DNA of 64,000 bases from Chitinophagales bacterium. GTDB lineage: Bacteria; Bacteroidota; Bacteroidia; Chitinophagales; Chitinophagaceae. The DNA lies in the NCBI GenBank assembly GCA_017303395.1, contig JAFLBN010000009.1, positions 92,746-156,745 of the forward strand, given 5' to 3'. The translations under genes and the position numbers were made by a program. The notes beneath the pieces were generated by a model, which was not told where the DNA came from, made no database searches, and saw nothing but the letters and a program-made list of their open reading frames with translations. Below are positions 1 to 8,511 of the stretch, piece by piece; position 1 is the stretch's first letter; the number at the start of each line of letters is the position of its first letter.

Positions 1-1
1 A

Positions 2-91
2 AAAGTAGAAGTGGTGACAGAAGAAGAAGGCAAAACAGGCATATTGGCACAGAAGGTGATAGATATGCAACTCCACAAAAACGAACTATAA
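2..91 (+). CDS. C-terminal tail of an unidentified protein (partial)
   Basis: An open frame enters from the left edge in frame 2 and ends at TAA (89-91). It gives 29 residues ending in DMQLHKNEL. The tail is rich in Glu and Lys and its codon use looks like that of the neighbouring genes. A strong terminator follows about 40 bases later, which supports a real gene end. There is too little sequence to assign a family. Confidence 0.6.
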   Translation, partial: KVEVVTEEEGKTGILAQKVIDMQLHKNEL

Positions 92-131
92 TTACTTTGG
101 CCACTATGCCATAGGATATAGAGATAAAATT

Positions 132-160
132 AAAGCCCCGATATTCGGGGCTTTATTATT
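132..160. terminator. Bidirectional hairpin terminator
   Basis: A 10-bp perfect inverted repeat (AAAGCCCCGA / TCGGGGCTTT, 3-base loop) is flanked by T-rich sequence on both sides. It lies between the rightward partial gene and the leftward T9SS gene, so it can serve both. Confidence 0.85.
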
Positions 161-179
161 TGAATTCAGTTAAGATTTC

Positions 180-2828
180 CTATTCTATCAGGAATCGTTG
201 TCGGCCTATTACAGCTTTCTCGGCTGTTATGTCTATGATATAAGTACCAACAGGTAAGCCCATTGCCCTTACATATGTTACACCGTTAGCATTTAGCTTT
301 TGCTCATTTTGCCATACTGTACGGCCGCTTCTGTCCAGTATGCGGATGGTAGCCAATGTGTTTGCATACATAGCAATATTCGTCTTCACTTCAAATATAC
401 CATTGTTAGGGTTCGGGTATATTGAAAGATTTTTGTTTGAGTATGGTATGATGCTGATTACAGTAGTAGTATCTGTAGTATCTACAGGTTTAGTCGGGTA
501 CACCTGCAATTTACTCTTCCAGAGCCCACGCCCGTATGTTGATGCCCATATTTCTCTGGTTTTGTAGTTAATGCCAAGGTCCGTAACCTCTATACTAGGC
601 ATTGCATTACCGTTGTTGAATACTTCCCATTTATTAGTTGTTGTATCCCAGTGATAAACACCTATGTCTGTACCAAGGTATTTGAAGCCTGTAGCAGAAT
701 CTATTTCCATACAATGTACAGGTACGTTTGGCAGTCCTGTATTATATGGTGTCCATACACCGGCATCATATTGTGCAACCAGCGGGCTACCATAGCTGCT
801 GAAAGTAAGCCAGAAACGGTCTTTCTTCTTAGGATCTACTTTAATGTCAGATGGTCTTGATTGGTATGGAGTTACAATAGTATTGAAAGTAGTTGGTGTG
901 CTTGCGCTATAGGCATATGTGTAATATACTTTCGTTGTATCGCTGCCTGAATATGCAGTAATAGCATACAATGTTTTATTGTCTGCGGCAGTCATTGCCA
1001 GTTTATGTACATCGCGCGATGCGTTGAGCGCACTACCTGAAATAGACATCCAGCTATCGCCGCGGTCTGCAGATGCATATACATGTCTGTAACCTGCAAT
1101 TACTTCTGCAGGGTTGTGAGGGTTAACAACAAAAGGAGTTATCCATGCGCCATTACTTGGTTTGCCCACAATATTATTAGATATCTGGTCGTCTCCCCAT
1201 GTAGGTGAATGGCGATCTATATTTCCGTACTGTGTAGATGTGTAATAGGTTGTGCTGTCTGTAAAGTCTATCTGACAATCCATACCATCACCACCATTTT
1301 CATCTACCCAGGTAGTATTGCGCAATCCTTTAGTACCATTATCCTGTGCGCCCGCAAGTTGAAAATTCCTGTCAGGACTCACAGCGTTGCGGTAAAACTG
1401 TGTGATACCCATGCCGTTCGTCATATCTGTCCATATAGTACTCGATGTGTTATCTGTACGGTATATACCACCATCGTTGCCTTCCATCAATCTGCCAGAT
1501 ACCAACGGATGGAAACCGAGGAAGTGTTTGTCTGCGTGTACGGTTGCAACACCCGGTAATTGAGACCACCACTGTGTAGCAATTGACCAGCTAGAACCAC
1601 CGTTGGTAGAACGCCAAGTATTAACACCGCCTACAAATACTTCATTGGCGTTGCTAGGATTGATAGCAATACATAAGTCGTACCAACCTTGCCCACCGCA
1701 TCCGTTGCCACTCATGGCACCTACAAGAATATTACCTGTGCAACCACCACCCGAAGCAGCATAAATTGAAGTAAATGTTTTACCAGTATCTGTAGAATTG
1801 TATATGCCTGCAAGGCCGTTTGATGTATTGCTGACAACAAGTTTTACAATCGCAACATTGGCAGGAGTAACGGCAATTGCTATACGTCCGAGGCCTGAAA
1901 AAGTTGAAGACAGGTTTGTCCAGTTTTTACCACCGTTTGAAGAACGGTAGTATAGAGCAGAACCAACAGCATACATGATGTTTGAATCTGTAGGGTGGTA
2001 AACGATGTCTTTAAAATTGCCTGTTTGTACGCGTGTAAAGTTTACCCCAGCGTTAGTAGATTGATAAATACCATCGCTTGTAGCAACGGTTAGTGTATTT
2101 GGATTTTGTTTGTTAATAACCAAAGCATTGGTAAGCCTGCTCTGTGTTACAGCCCATTTCAACCCTGTAGTATCCCATGACAGGCCACCGTTTAATGATT
2201 TCATAACACCTATACTATATGTATCGCTGGCATCTCTGTCGCCTGTACACATATATATTACGTTTGGGTTATTGGGGTGTATATCTATATCTGATACACC
2301 AAGAACGGGCAACATGTGAGACATAGATGTCCAGCTTAGGCCATTATTGGATGTTTTCCATGCACCACCACCTGCACTGGCTACCCAGAGTTGGTTTGCG
2401 TCTGTGGGATGGAAGGCAATAGAATTGATACGTCCTATACCTGCATAGCCGCCGGTGCTGGTTGTTGGCCCCTGAAAACTCCAGTTAGCAGATGTTGATG
2501 ATCCGGATGTGGTCTTGCTGGCAGTGTTACCGTAATACTTTCTCCATTCCTCGTAGTTTCTGGCAGCAGGTACCAGATAGCCATTCTGGTCTGTGTGCGA
2601 CTCTGCATGCCATTTCCAGCGATAGAAATGATAGTCTTTGTTTTCTTTTACAGGTTCTCCTTTTACTCGCTGTTCCTCTATGGTAGCGGCTTTTTGCGCT
2701 TCGTGCGCGTTAATGATGTCCTGTAGTTTGGTTTGTTCTACATTTACATTTTCAAGCCACGGTTGTGCATTTGTTACATTAACTGTAACCATACCAAGCC
2801 CCAGTAGCAGTAATGATTTTCTTATCAT
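180..2828 (-). CDS. T9SS type A sorting domain protein with sortilin/BNR-type repeats
   Basis: 882 residues. The N-terminus (MIRKSLLLLGLGMV...) is a Sec signal peptide ending near NAQ. The body holds many Asp-box/BNR-like repeats (STNGGSSW, SSNGGKNW, SADRGDSW type), the hallmark of sortilin/VPS10-like beta-propellers. The last ~80 residues (LSIYPNPNNGIFEV... to RQRFLIE) form a T9SS type A sorting domain. It should therefore be exported across the outer membrane by T9SS and anchored or released at the surface. The substrate is unknown; binding or hydrolysis of glycans or proteins is possible for this fold. A paralogue with the same architecture and the same N-terminal HFxRWKW...HTDxNGYLV block lies at 22865-25459. 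Confidence 0.9.
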   Translation of the reverse strand: MIRKSLLLLGLGMVTVNVTNAQPWLENVNVEQTKLQDIINAHEAQKAATIEEQRVKGEPVKENKDYHFYRWKWHAESHTDQNGYLVPAARNYEEWRKYYGNTASKTTSGSSTSANWSFQGPTTSTGGYAGIGRINSIAFHPTDANQLWVASAGGGAWKTSNNGLSWTSMSHMLPVLGVSDIDIHPNNPNVIYMCTGDRDASDTYSIGVMKSLNGGLSWDTTGLKWAVTQSRLTNALVINKQNPNTLTVATSDGIYQSTNAGVNFTRVQTGNFKDIVYHPTDSNIMYAVGSALYYRSSNGGKNWTNLSSTFSGLGRIAIAVTPANVAIVKLVVSNTSNGLAGIYNSTDTGKTFTSIYAASGGGCTGNILVGAMSGNGCGGQGWYDLCIAINPSNANEVFVGGVNTWRSTNGGSSWSIATQWWSQLPGVATVHADKHFLGFHPLVSGRLMEGNDGGIYRTDNTSSTIWTDMTNGMGITQFYRNAVSPDRNFQLAGAQDNGTKGLRNTTWVDENGGDGMDCQIDFTDSTTYYTSTQYGNIDRHSPTWGDDQISNNIVGKPSNGAWITPFVVNPHNPAEVIAGYRHVYASADRGDSWMSISGSALNASRDVHKLAMTAADNKTLYAITAYSGSDTTKVYYTYAYSASTPTTFNTIVTPYQSRPSDIKVDPKKKDRFWLTFSSYGSPLVAQYDAGVWTPYNTGLPNVPVHCMEIDSATGFKYLGTDIGVYHWDTTTNKWEVFNNGNAMPSIEVTDLGINYKTREIWASTYGRGLWKSKLQVYPTKPVDTTDTTTVISIIPYSNKNLSIYPNPNNGIFEVKTNIAMYANTLATIRILDRSGRTVWQNEQKLNANGVTYVRAMGLPVGTYIIDITAEKAVIGRQRFLIE

Positions 2829-2903
2829 TTATAACTAAATTTTAACTACTTATGTCCTTAATAGCCTACTAAAATACATCATTTTAGCTTTAATATCAGC
2901 TTT

Positions 2904-3239
2904 GTGGAAGATAAACGGTCAATTAAAATATCAATTTCAGACAATGCGTGGCAGGCAAAAATTGCTTCTCGTTTCCTGAAATCGGATAAAGCAGCTATTG
3001 TATTTGGGCGTAATATCTATCTGTGGGGGGCTTCCAAACAAATATTCCTAGATAACCAAAGGTGGCTGCTGCACGAGTTGCAGCATGTATTACAATACCA
3101 AAGGGATGGTTTTGCAGGGTTTATATACAAGTATTTGCTAAATCATATTAAACACGGATATTATAACAACCCATATGAGGTAGAGGCAAGGGCTGCAGAG
3201 CAAAACGAAGAATTGCTTAAACAGTTTGATTTGACTTGA
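2904..3239 (+). CDS. Small DUF4157-like protein with HELQH zinc-site motif
   Basis: 111 residues starting with GTG at 2904; no ATG fits. A central HELQH motif (H-E-x-x-H, in LLHELQHVLQY) resembles the zinc site of DUF4157 and minimal metallopeptidase-like proteins. It is followed by YNNPYEVEARAAEQN, where the Glu residues could supply a third ligand. I see no signal peptide or membrane segment. It is transcribed divergently from the T9SS gene. Proteolytic activity is inferred from the motif only; many small members of this group have unproven activity. Confidence 0.72.
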   Translation: MEDKRSIKISISDNAWQAKIASRFLKSDKAAIVFGRNIYLWGASKQIFLDNQRWLLHELQHVLQYQRDGFAGFIYKYLLNHIKHGYYNNPYEVEARAAEQNEELLKQFDLT

Positions 3240-3270
3240 TTTACCGCTTTTAACTTTAAAGTTTAGCCAT

Positions 3271-3278
3271 TATATTTG
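3271..3278 (+). promoter_or_regulatory. TAnnTTTG -7 box for the 2TM gene
   Basis: TATATTTG matches the Bacteroidota -7 element TAnnTTTG and sits 20 bases before the ATG at 3299. I see no clear TTTG -33 box at the usual spacing, so the assignment is tentative. Confidence 0.45.
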
Positions 3279-3298
3279 CATTCAAATTATCAGAAGCA

Positions 3299-3547
3299 AT
3301 GCCTCAGAAAATAAAACCAACAGGCCGTCAGAAATCTATATTCTTCCTGCATTTCGCTGTATTTGCAGTTGCATCTGCTATCATGCTGCTTACATATGAT
3401 AAAGGTGCTACTACCTGGGTATATCCTTGGCCGGCATGGATAGTTGCTGCTTGGGGCCTTTCACTGATAGGACACGGCTGCGCAGTATATACCAGCTACG
3501 AAGATCCTGGACATGCAGACTATACGCGTCAGGAAAATAACGGTTAA
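3299..3547 (+). CDS. 2TM domain-containing small membrane protein
   Basis: 82 residues with two predicted membrane helices (about residues 15-34, IFFLHFAVFAVASAIMLL, and 44-62, WIVAAWGLSLIGHGCAVY). They are separated by a short Trp/Pro-rich loop. Lengths and layout match the Bacteroidota 2TM domain family, which also occurs fused to regulators. The function is not established. A terminator follows at 3577. Confidence 0.75.
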   Translation: MPQKIKPTGRQKSIFFLHFAVFAVASAIMLLTYDKGATTWVYPWPAWIVAAWGLSLIGHGCAVYTSYEDPGHADYTRQENNG

Positions 3548-3576
3548 TAAATCTTTATACTAACTATATTATTGAG

Positions 3577-3612
3577 GCACCTCTTGCAATGCGGCAGGAG
3601 GTGCTTTATTTT
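3577..3612 (+). terminator. Rho-independent terminator after the 2TM gene
   Basis: The stem GCACCTC (3577-3583) pairs with GAGGTGC (3598-3604), with weaker inner pairing, followed by a T-rich run. It separates the 2TM gene from the kinase gene. Confidence 0.75.
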
Positions 3613-3632
3613 TAATGTATTGATATTGAAAT

Positions 3633-6266
3633 ATGGATACCCCAAGATATAAGGAGTTACAAAAGGAATACGACATACTGAAAGATGAACGCGCAAAGAT
3701 TGACGTCTATGTGCAGATGGCTGTGGAGGTCAGGAATTTTGATGTGGAGCAGGCGATGGATATGGCCAATGAAATCATCAATCGTGCAGATGCTATAGGT
3801 TACAGGCTGGGTAAAGGCCGTGGCATGAACCTGAAAGGCTGGTGTTACTGGCAACAAGGCGAGTATGATGATGGTGTAGATATACTGCAAGATGCGCTGA
3901 AGATATCGCGCGATATTAACAATAAGCCATTGCAGGCACGTGTGTTGAATAACCTTGGTTATATCTACCGCGACCGTGGCGATCTTGCAGATGCACTTAA
4001 CCACTTTGAAGGGGCATTGAAGATAAATGAAAAGCTGGGTGATGAGGTAGCACAATCTGTAAACCTGTCGAGCATTGCTTATCTGCTATACGATCTGAAT
4101 GATTACGAAAACGCACTAGAGTTTGCATTGCGTTGCCTGCCGATATTTGAAAAGGCAAACGACCTGCATAGGCTCAATGCACTGTACCACATACTTGGTA
4201 ATATCTACTTCAAACAAGAGCAACACCTGGAGGCACTGAGGTATTTTGAAGAAAACCTGCGCCTGAGTGAGCAGGATACCGTAATGCACGCATTGGCTAT
4301 CAGCGGGCTGGGTAAGGTGTACTACAAGATGAATGATTTAGCGAATGCGCGCAAACATCTTGTAGATGCATTGAAGGAATCGGAAGAGTTGAGTAATGTA
4401 GAGGTGCAGATTATATGTCAGTTCTACATCGGAAGGATGATGATGGACGAAGGTAATTACCGTCAGGCGCAGCAGCACATGAATGCAGCTTTTGAGCTGG
4501 CAGATGAATATAATCGTAAGCACGACGTGATGAGCGTACACGAAGCCCTGGCACAGCTGTATGATAAGATGGGAGATATTCCTAAAGCCTTTTATCATCT
4601 GAAGACCTATGAACAGATGAAAGAGGAAATCTTCAAGCAAACAACATTTAATAAAATACGCAACCTGCAAACACGCCAGCAGGTAGAGCTTGCACAGAAA
4701 GAAAAAGAAGTAGCAGAGCAGACCGCACAGTTAAAGCAACAGTTCATGGCGAATATGAGCCATGAAATACGCACCCCTATGAATGCGATAGTGGGTATGA
4801 CAAGCCTGTTGATGAGCAAGAATCCGCTGCCAGAGCAGATGAAATACCTGAAAGCCATTCAGCAATCGGCAGACAATCTGCTTGTAATCATTAACGACAT
4901 CCTTGACCTCTCTAAGATAGAAGCAGGTAAAATTGTTATTGAACAAACCGACTTTTCGTTGCGTGAAGTGACGAATAGTGTGCGTGATATGCTGATGTTC
5001 AAAGCAGAAGAAAAAGGCCTGCAATTCATGGTGAATGTTGAAGAAGGGATACCTGTAAGGGTGATAGGAGACCCGACACGCATCAATCAGGTTTTGATAA
5101 ACCTTGCAGGTAATGCGCTGAAGTTTACAGAGAAGGGGTATATAGAAGTTCGTGTTACCATTCAGAAGAAAGCAGAAAAGAAATACTGGCTGAAGTTCGA
5201 GGTGATAGATACAGGTATCGGTATTTCTCCAGACTATGTAAACAAGATATTTGAAAGCTTTACACAGGCAGGTACAGATGTTGCGCGTAGGTTTGGTGGA
5301 ACAGGTCTGGGTCTTACCATATCAAAACAATTGGTAGAGTTGATGGGTGGCGAAATAGGTGTTACCAGTGAATTGGGCAAGGGCACTACGTTCTTTGCCA
5401 TCATACCACTTACCGAGTCTGATGTGCAGATAGTAGAGCAAAAAAGCTCAGCCGTGGATGAACAGACGATGAAGAAGTTGAATGATGTGAAGCTGTTGCT
5501 GGTAGAGGACAATGAGTTTAATCGTATGGTGGCTGAAGATACACTGAAAGAACTGTTGCCGGACATTACAATAGACATAGCGATAAACGGACAGGAAGCT
5601 GTAGACAGGGTGCAGGAAGAGCACTATGATATTGTACTGATGGATATACAGATGCCAGTGATGGATGGCGTAACAGCAACACGTACAATAAGGACTACAC
5701 TTTCTGCGCCGGCAAAAGATGTAAAAATCATTGCCATGACGGCAAATGTATTGCAGGAAGACGTGGCGCAGTACTTTAATACCGGTATGAATGCCTATGT
5801 ATCTAAGCCGTTTCAGGTAGATGAGTTGTTGCTGAAAATGGCTGCTGTGCTTGAAGGACAAAAACCTGCCATGCAAGGGGCTGCTACAGTAAAAAATACA
5901 ATTGTGGCAGAACCCGCAATGCCATCGCTGCCCGATAAGATAACAGACATGCAGTTTTTGAGGCAGTTTGCAGGTGGTAATGACGAAAAAATGGCCAAAT
6001 ACGTGGGAATGTTCCTTGAAAATGGTCCTAAACTGCTGAATACGATAGAACAATCGCTGCAGGCGAAAGACTATGCGGCAGTGAAAATAGCGGCACACTC
6101 TATGAAGCCGCAATTGTCTTACATGGGTGTGAAGGAAGATGTTAGCCATATCTTCCTGATAGAACAGACTGCAGGAGAGTCTGCCCACTACGATAGGTTG
6201 CCTACACTGGTTGTAAACCTGAAAAGGGTGTGTGAGAAAGCTTTTGAAGAACTGAGAAACATATAA
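3633..6266 (+). CDS. Soluble TPR hybrid sensor histidine kinase (HisKA-HATPase-REC-HPt)
   Basis: 877 residues. The N-terminal half (about 40-330) is a string of TPR units (e.g. ARVLNNLGYIYRDRGDLADA). A coiled segment leads to HisKA with phospho-acceptor His377 in FMANMSHEIRTPM, then HATPase_c (N box NLAGNALKF; G boxes DTGIGI and GGTGLGL). A receiver domain follows from about 617 (LLLVEDNEFNRM) with Asp671 in VLMDIQMPVMDG. The C-terminal HPt has His822 in AAHSMKPQLSYMG. There is no signal peptide or membrane segment, so the kinase should be cytoplasmic and sense through the TPRs. The HPt implies a phosphorelay to a separate receiver, and the next gene on the same strand is a membrane-tailed receiver. 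Confidence 0.93.
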   Translation: MDTPRYKELQKEYDILKDERAKIDVYVQMAVEVRNFDVEQAMDMANEIINRADAIGYRLGKGRGMNLKGWCYWQQGEYDDGVDILQDALKISRDINNKPLQARVLNNLGYIYRDRGDLADALNHFEGALKINEKLGDEVAQSVNLSSIAYLLYDLNDYENALEFALRCLPIFEKANDLHRLNALYHILGNIYFKQEQHLEALRYFEENLRLSEQDTVMHALAISGLGKVYYKMNDLANARKHLVDALKESEELSNVEVQIICQFYIGRMMMDEGNYRQAQQHMNAAFELADEYNRKHDVMSVHEALAQLYDKMGDIPKAFYHLKTYEQMKEEIFKQTTFNKIRNLQTRQQVELAQKEKEVAEQTAQLKQQFMANMSHEIRTPMNAIVGMTSLLMSKNPLPEQMKYLKAIQQSADNLLVIINDILDLSKIEAGKIVIEQTDFSLREVTNSVRDMLMFKAEEKGLQFMVNVEEGIPVRVIGDPTRINQVLINLAGNALKFTEKGYIEVRVTIQKKAEKKYWLKFEVIDTGIGISPDYVNKIFESFTQAGTDVARRFGGTGLGLTISKQLVELMGGEIGVTSELGKGTTFFAIIPLTESDVQIVEQKSSAVDEQTMKKLNDVKLLLVEDNEFNRMVAEDTLKELLPDITIDIAINGQEAVDRVQEEHYDIVLMDIQMPVMDGVTATRTIRTTLSAPAKDVKIIAMTANVLQEDVAQYFNTGMNAYVSKPFQVDELLLKMAAVLEGQKPAMQGAATVKNTIVAEPAMPSLPDKITDMQFLRQFAGGNDEKMAKYVGMFLENGPKLLNTIEQSLQAKDYAAVKIAAHSMKPQLSYMGVKEDVSHIFLIEQTAGESAHYDRLPTLVVNLKRVCEKAFEELRNI

Positions 6267-6285
6267 AAACTGACAGAAAATATAT

Positions 6286-6311
6286 AAAGGTTGATATTAA
6301 TCCTTTTTTAT
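6286..6311 (+). terminator. Possible weak terminator after the hybrid kinase
   Basis: The imperfect hairpin AAAGG...CCTTTTTT in the 93-base gap between kinase and receiver gene ends in a T run. The stem is short and A/T-rich, so read-through is likely. Confidence 0.4.
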
Positions 6312-6358
6312 TTCTGAATATTTTTTCTATTTTACTAACAAATTGAATGATTTAGCTC

Positions 6359-6886
6359 ATGGCTACTGAAAACGCTCGCTACATGTTTCTGGTTGATGAC
6401 GAACCAATCCAGAACGAAATGTTGAAAGATTACCTTTCTGAAAGGTTTTTATATACCATCAAAACATTTGATAACGGCGAGGAGGCGGTTAACAACCTAT
6501 CGTTGAATCCTGAAATTATCGTGTTAGATTATCACCTGAATGCGCACCTGCCAAATGCCAAAAACGGTGTTGACATTCTTAAAATGATTGTAGAGCGTGC
6601 GCCTTCAACACAGGTTATCATGCTATCAGGTCAAGATAAAATTGATGTTGCCATCGATAGCATGAAGTATGGTGCATACGATTATGTTGTAAAAGGTGAA
6701 ACCGCGTTTTCGCGTATCGAAAACGTTATCAACAACGTAAGTGAACTGCACAAGGTTAAGACCATCAACAATGCGTATAAGAAAACAATCATATTCTTAT
6801 CTGTTGTAATAGGGCTTATAGTTCTGCTTGCGTTATACCTTACATTCTTTACATCTGCGTTCTCGCATATGTCATCTGCATCATAA
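6359..6886 (+). CDS. Response regulator receiver domain with C-terminal membrane helix
   Basis: 175 residues. A complete receiver domain spans about residues 8-128: acidic pair Asp13-Asp14 (FLVDDEP), phospho-acceptor Asp57 (IIVLDYHL), switch Ser90 (MLSGQD) and Lys112 (YVVKGE). There is no DNA-binding or enzymatic output domain. A hydrophobic helix follows at about 143-166 (IIFLSVVIGLIVLLALYL), then a short tail. The protein should thus be a receiver held at the inner membrane by its C-terminus. It lies 92 bases after the soluble TPR hybrid kinase that ends in HPt, a plausible phosphodonor. The output is unknown. Confidence 0.88.
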   Translation: MATENARYMFLVDDEPIQNEMLKDYLSERFLYTIKTFDNGEEAVNNLSLNPEIIVLDYHLNAHLPNAKNGVDILKMIVERAPSTQVIMLSGQDKIDVAIDSMKYGAYDYVVKGETAFSRIENVINNVSELHKVKTINNAYKKTIIFLSVVIGLIVLLALYLTFFTSAFSHMSSAS

Positions 6887-6922
6887 GGCAGTATTTTAAA
6901 GGTTTTTTATCGCATTCTTATT

Positions 6923-6930
6923 TAGATTTG
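6923..6930 (+). promoter_or_regulatory. -7 promoter box for the aminotransferase gene
   Basis: TAGATTTG matches TAnnTTTG, 32 bases upstream of the ATG at 6963. A short palindrome around TTGTTTCGAACAA follows and overlaps the predicted start of transcription, so it could be an operator. No clear -33 TTTG is seen. Confidence 0.45.
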
Positions 6931-6962
6931 TTGTTTCGAACAACGATACAGATTGATATTTT

Positions 6963-8153
6963 ATGCAATTAGCCCAAAGATTGAACCGTATATCTGAGCC
7001 GCAAACTATTAAAATGGCCAAACTTGGCCGCGAGTTGAGGGCACAGGGTGCTGATGTGATAGACCTGAGCCTGGGCGAACCGGATTTTAAAACACCGGCA
7101 CATATTTGTGAAGCTGCTACCAAGGCAATGGAAGAAGGCTACACCAAGTATACACCAGTAGTGGGCTATCCGGAACTGAGGCAGGCAATTGCAGATAAGC
7201 TGAAGCGTGATAACGGGCTGGAATATGCCATAGATGAAATCATAGTTTCTACAGGTGCAAAACAATCTTTGGCGAATGCCATATTGAGCCTGATAAATCC
7301 GGGAGATGAGGTGATAATACCTACACCATACTGGGTTACATACAGTGCACTGGTACAGCTGAGCGAGGGTGTGGTGAAATATATTGATTGCTTTATAGAT
7401 ACAGACTTCAAGCTTTCTCCTGAAAAGCTGGAGGCTGCCATAACGCCGAATACAAAACTTTTCATATTCTCTTCACCTTGCAACCCTACAGGTAGTGTTT
7501 ATTCAAAAGCAGAACTGCAGGGATTGGCTGAAGTGTTCAAGCGTCATACGCATGTTGCCATCATCAGCGACGAGATATATGAATACATCAATTACACAGG
7601 CAAGCACGAAAGCATAGCACAGTTTCCCGAACTGAGAGATAGGGTAGCGATAATAAACGGAATGTCTAAAGGCTTTGCCATGACAGGCTGGAGGCTCGGC
7701 TATATGGCAGGCCCTAAAGATCTGGTACAAGCTTGCGAAAAGCTGCAGGGACAGTTTACATCTGCCACTAGTTCTGTAACACAACGTGCATCAATAGCTG
7801 CATTGACGGGTGATTTAACACCTACATTCAACATGACAAAATCTTTCAGAGAACGTCGTGATTTTGTTATAGGTGAGTTGCAGAAAATGCCGGGTATTAA
7901 AATCAATATGCCGGAAGGAGCTTTCTATGCTTTCCCGAACATCAGCGAATTCTTTGGTAAATCTGATGGTACTACAATCATCAATACAGATGAAGACCTG
8001 AGTATGTATCTGCTACACAAAGCGCATATCAGTTCTGTAAACGGTGCCGCATTTGGCAACAGTAATTGTATTCGTCTTTCTTTTGCTACAAGTATGGATA
8101 AGCTGGAAGAGGCAATGAAGCGTATGGCAAAAGCACTGAGCGAATTACACTAG
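6963..8153 (+). CDS. PLP-dependent class I aminotransferase (aspartate aminotransferase type)
   Basis: 396 residues, full length for the AspC/AAT class I family. It shows the N-terminal SLGEPDFKTP motif, the substrate-loop YTKYTPVVGYPELR, the CNPTG motif and the PLP-binding Lys236 in NGMSKGFAMTGWRLGY. It ends with the conserved IRLSFATS arginine region. It should transfer the amino group between aspartate (or aromatic/branched amino acids) and 2-oxoglutarate in the cytoplasm; specificity cannot be fixed from sequence. The stop lies 2 bases from the stop of the convergent DUF4296 gene, with no terminator between them. Confidence 0.92.
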   Translation: MQLAQRLNRISEPQTIKMAKLGRELRAQGADVIDLSLGEPDFKTPAHICEAATKAMEEGYTKYTPVVGYPELRQAIADKLKRDNGLEYAIDEIIVSTGAKQSLANAILSLINPGDEVIIPTPYWVTYSALVQLSEGVVKYIDCFIDTDFKLSPEKLEAAITPNTKLFIFSSPCNPTGSVYSKAELQGLAEVFKRHTHVAIISDEIYEYINYTGKHESIAQFPELRDRVAIINGMSKGFAMTGWRLGYMAGPKDLVQACEKLQGQFTSATSSVTQRASIAALTGDLTPTFNMTKSFRERRDFVIGELQKMPGIKINMPEGAFYAFPNISEFFGKSDGTTIINTDEDLSMYLLHKAHISSVNGAAFGNSNCIRLSFATSMDKLEEAMKRMAKALSELH

Positions 8154-8155
8154 GT

Positions 8156-8509
8156 CTATTTATTAGGATAAGTAGCTTCCATCTTACTAATCATAGGAAT
8201 CATAGCTGCATATACAGAATCCAGTTTTTCAGGATTCAGTTTATACCATTTGATACTTTCATTGAATTCTTCAACAGATACTTTGTGGTGCTCTAATATT
8301 GATTTGTAGAATACAGCTAAGGAGTCCATGTTCTTAGCGCCAGACATGTGCAGGGTGTCATTTACCATAGAGCTGTAGGTATCTGCATAGTGCATATCCG
8401 TCAATATGTCTTTCATTTTGTCCGCAGATATTACATCGTCGGCGCTTTTTGATGTACACGACGCTGCTATGCAACACAGTATGGTAATAATAGACTTTCG
8501 TAAACGCAT
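8156..8509 (-). CDS. DUF4296 lipoprotein
   Basis: 117 residues. The N-terminus has a lipoprotein signal with lipobox IAASC (Cys near residue 18). The rest fits the Bacteroidota DUF4296 family: an early MKDILTDMHYADTYSSM segment, a central FYKSILEHHKVS and a C-terminal Tyr/Leu-rich helix. It starts 2 bases after the porD stop and is therefore in the coaBC-porD operon. Function is unknown; location should be the inner face of the outer membrane or the periplasm. Confidence 0.85.
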   Translation of the reverse strand: MRLRKSIITILCCIAASCTSKSADDVISADKMKDILTDMHYADTYSSMVNDTLHMSGAKNMDSLAVFYKSILEHHKVSVEEFNESIKWYKLNPEKLDSVYAAMIPMISKMEATYPNK

Positions 8510-8511
8510 GT

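Noticed and set aside
5448-6188. Long minus-strand frame (246 codons) antisense to the hybrid kinase gene
   Set aside because: It lies wholly opposite a well-supported gene, has no domain, and its Cys/His/Phe-rich composition is that of an antisense reading. Similar frames at 16010-16801 and 40262-41209 were rejected for the same reason.
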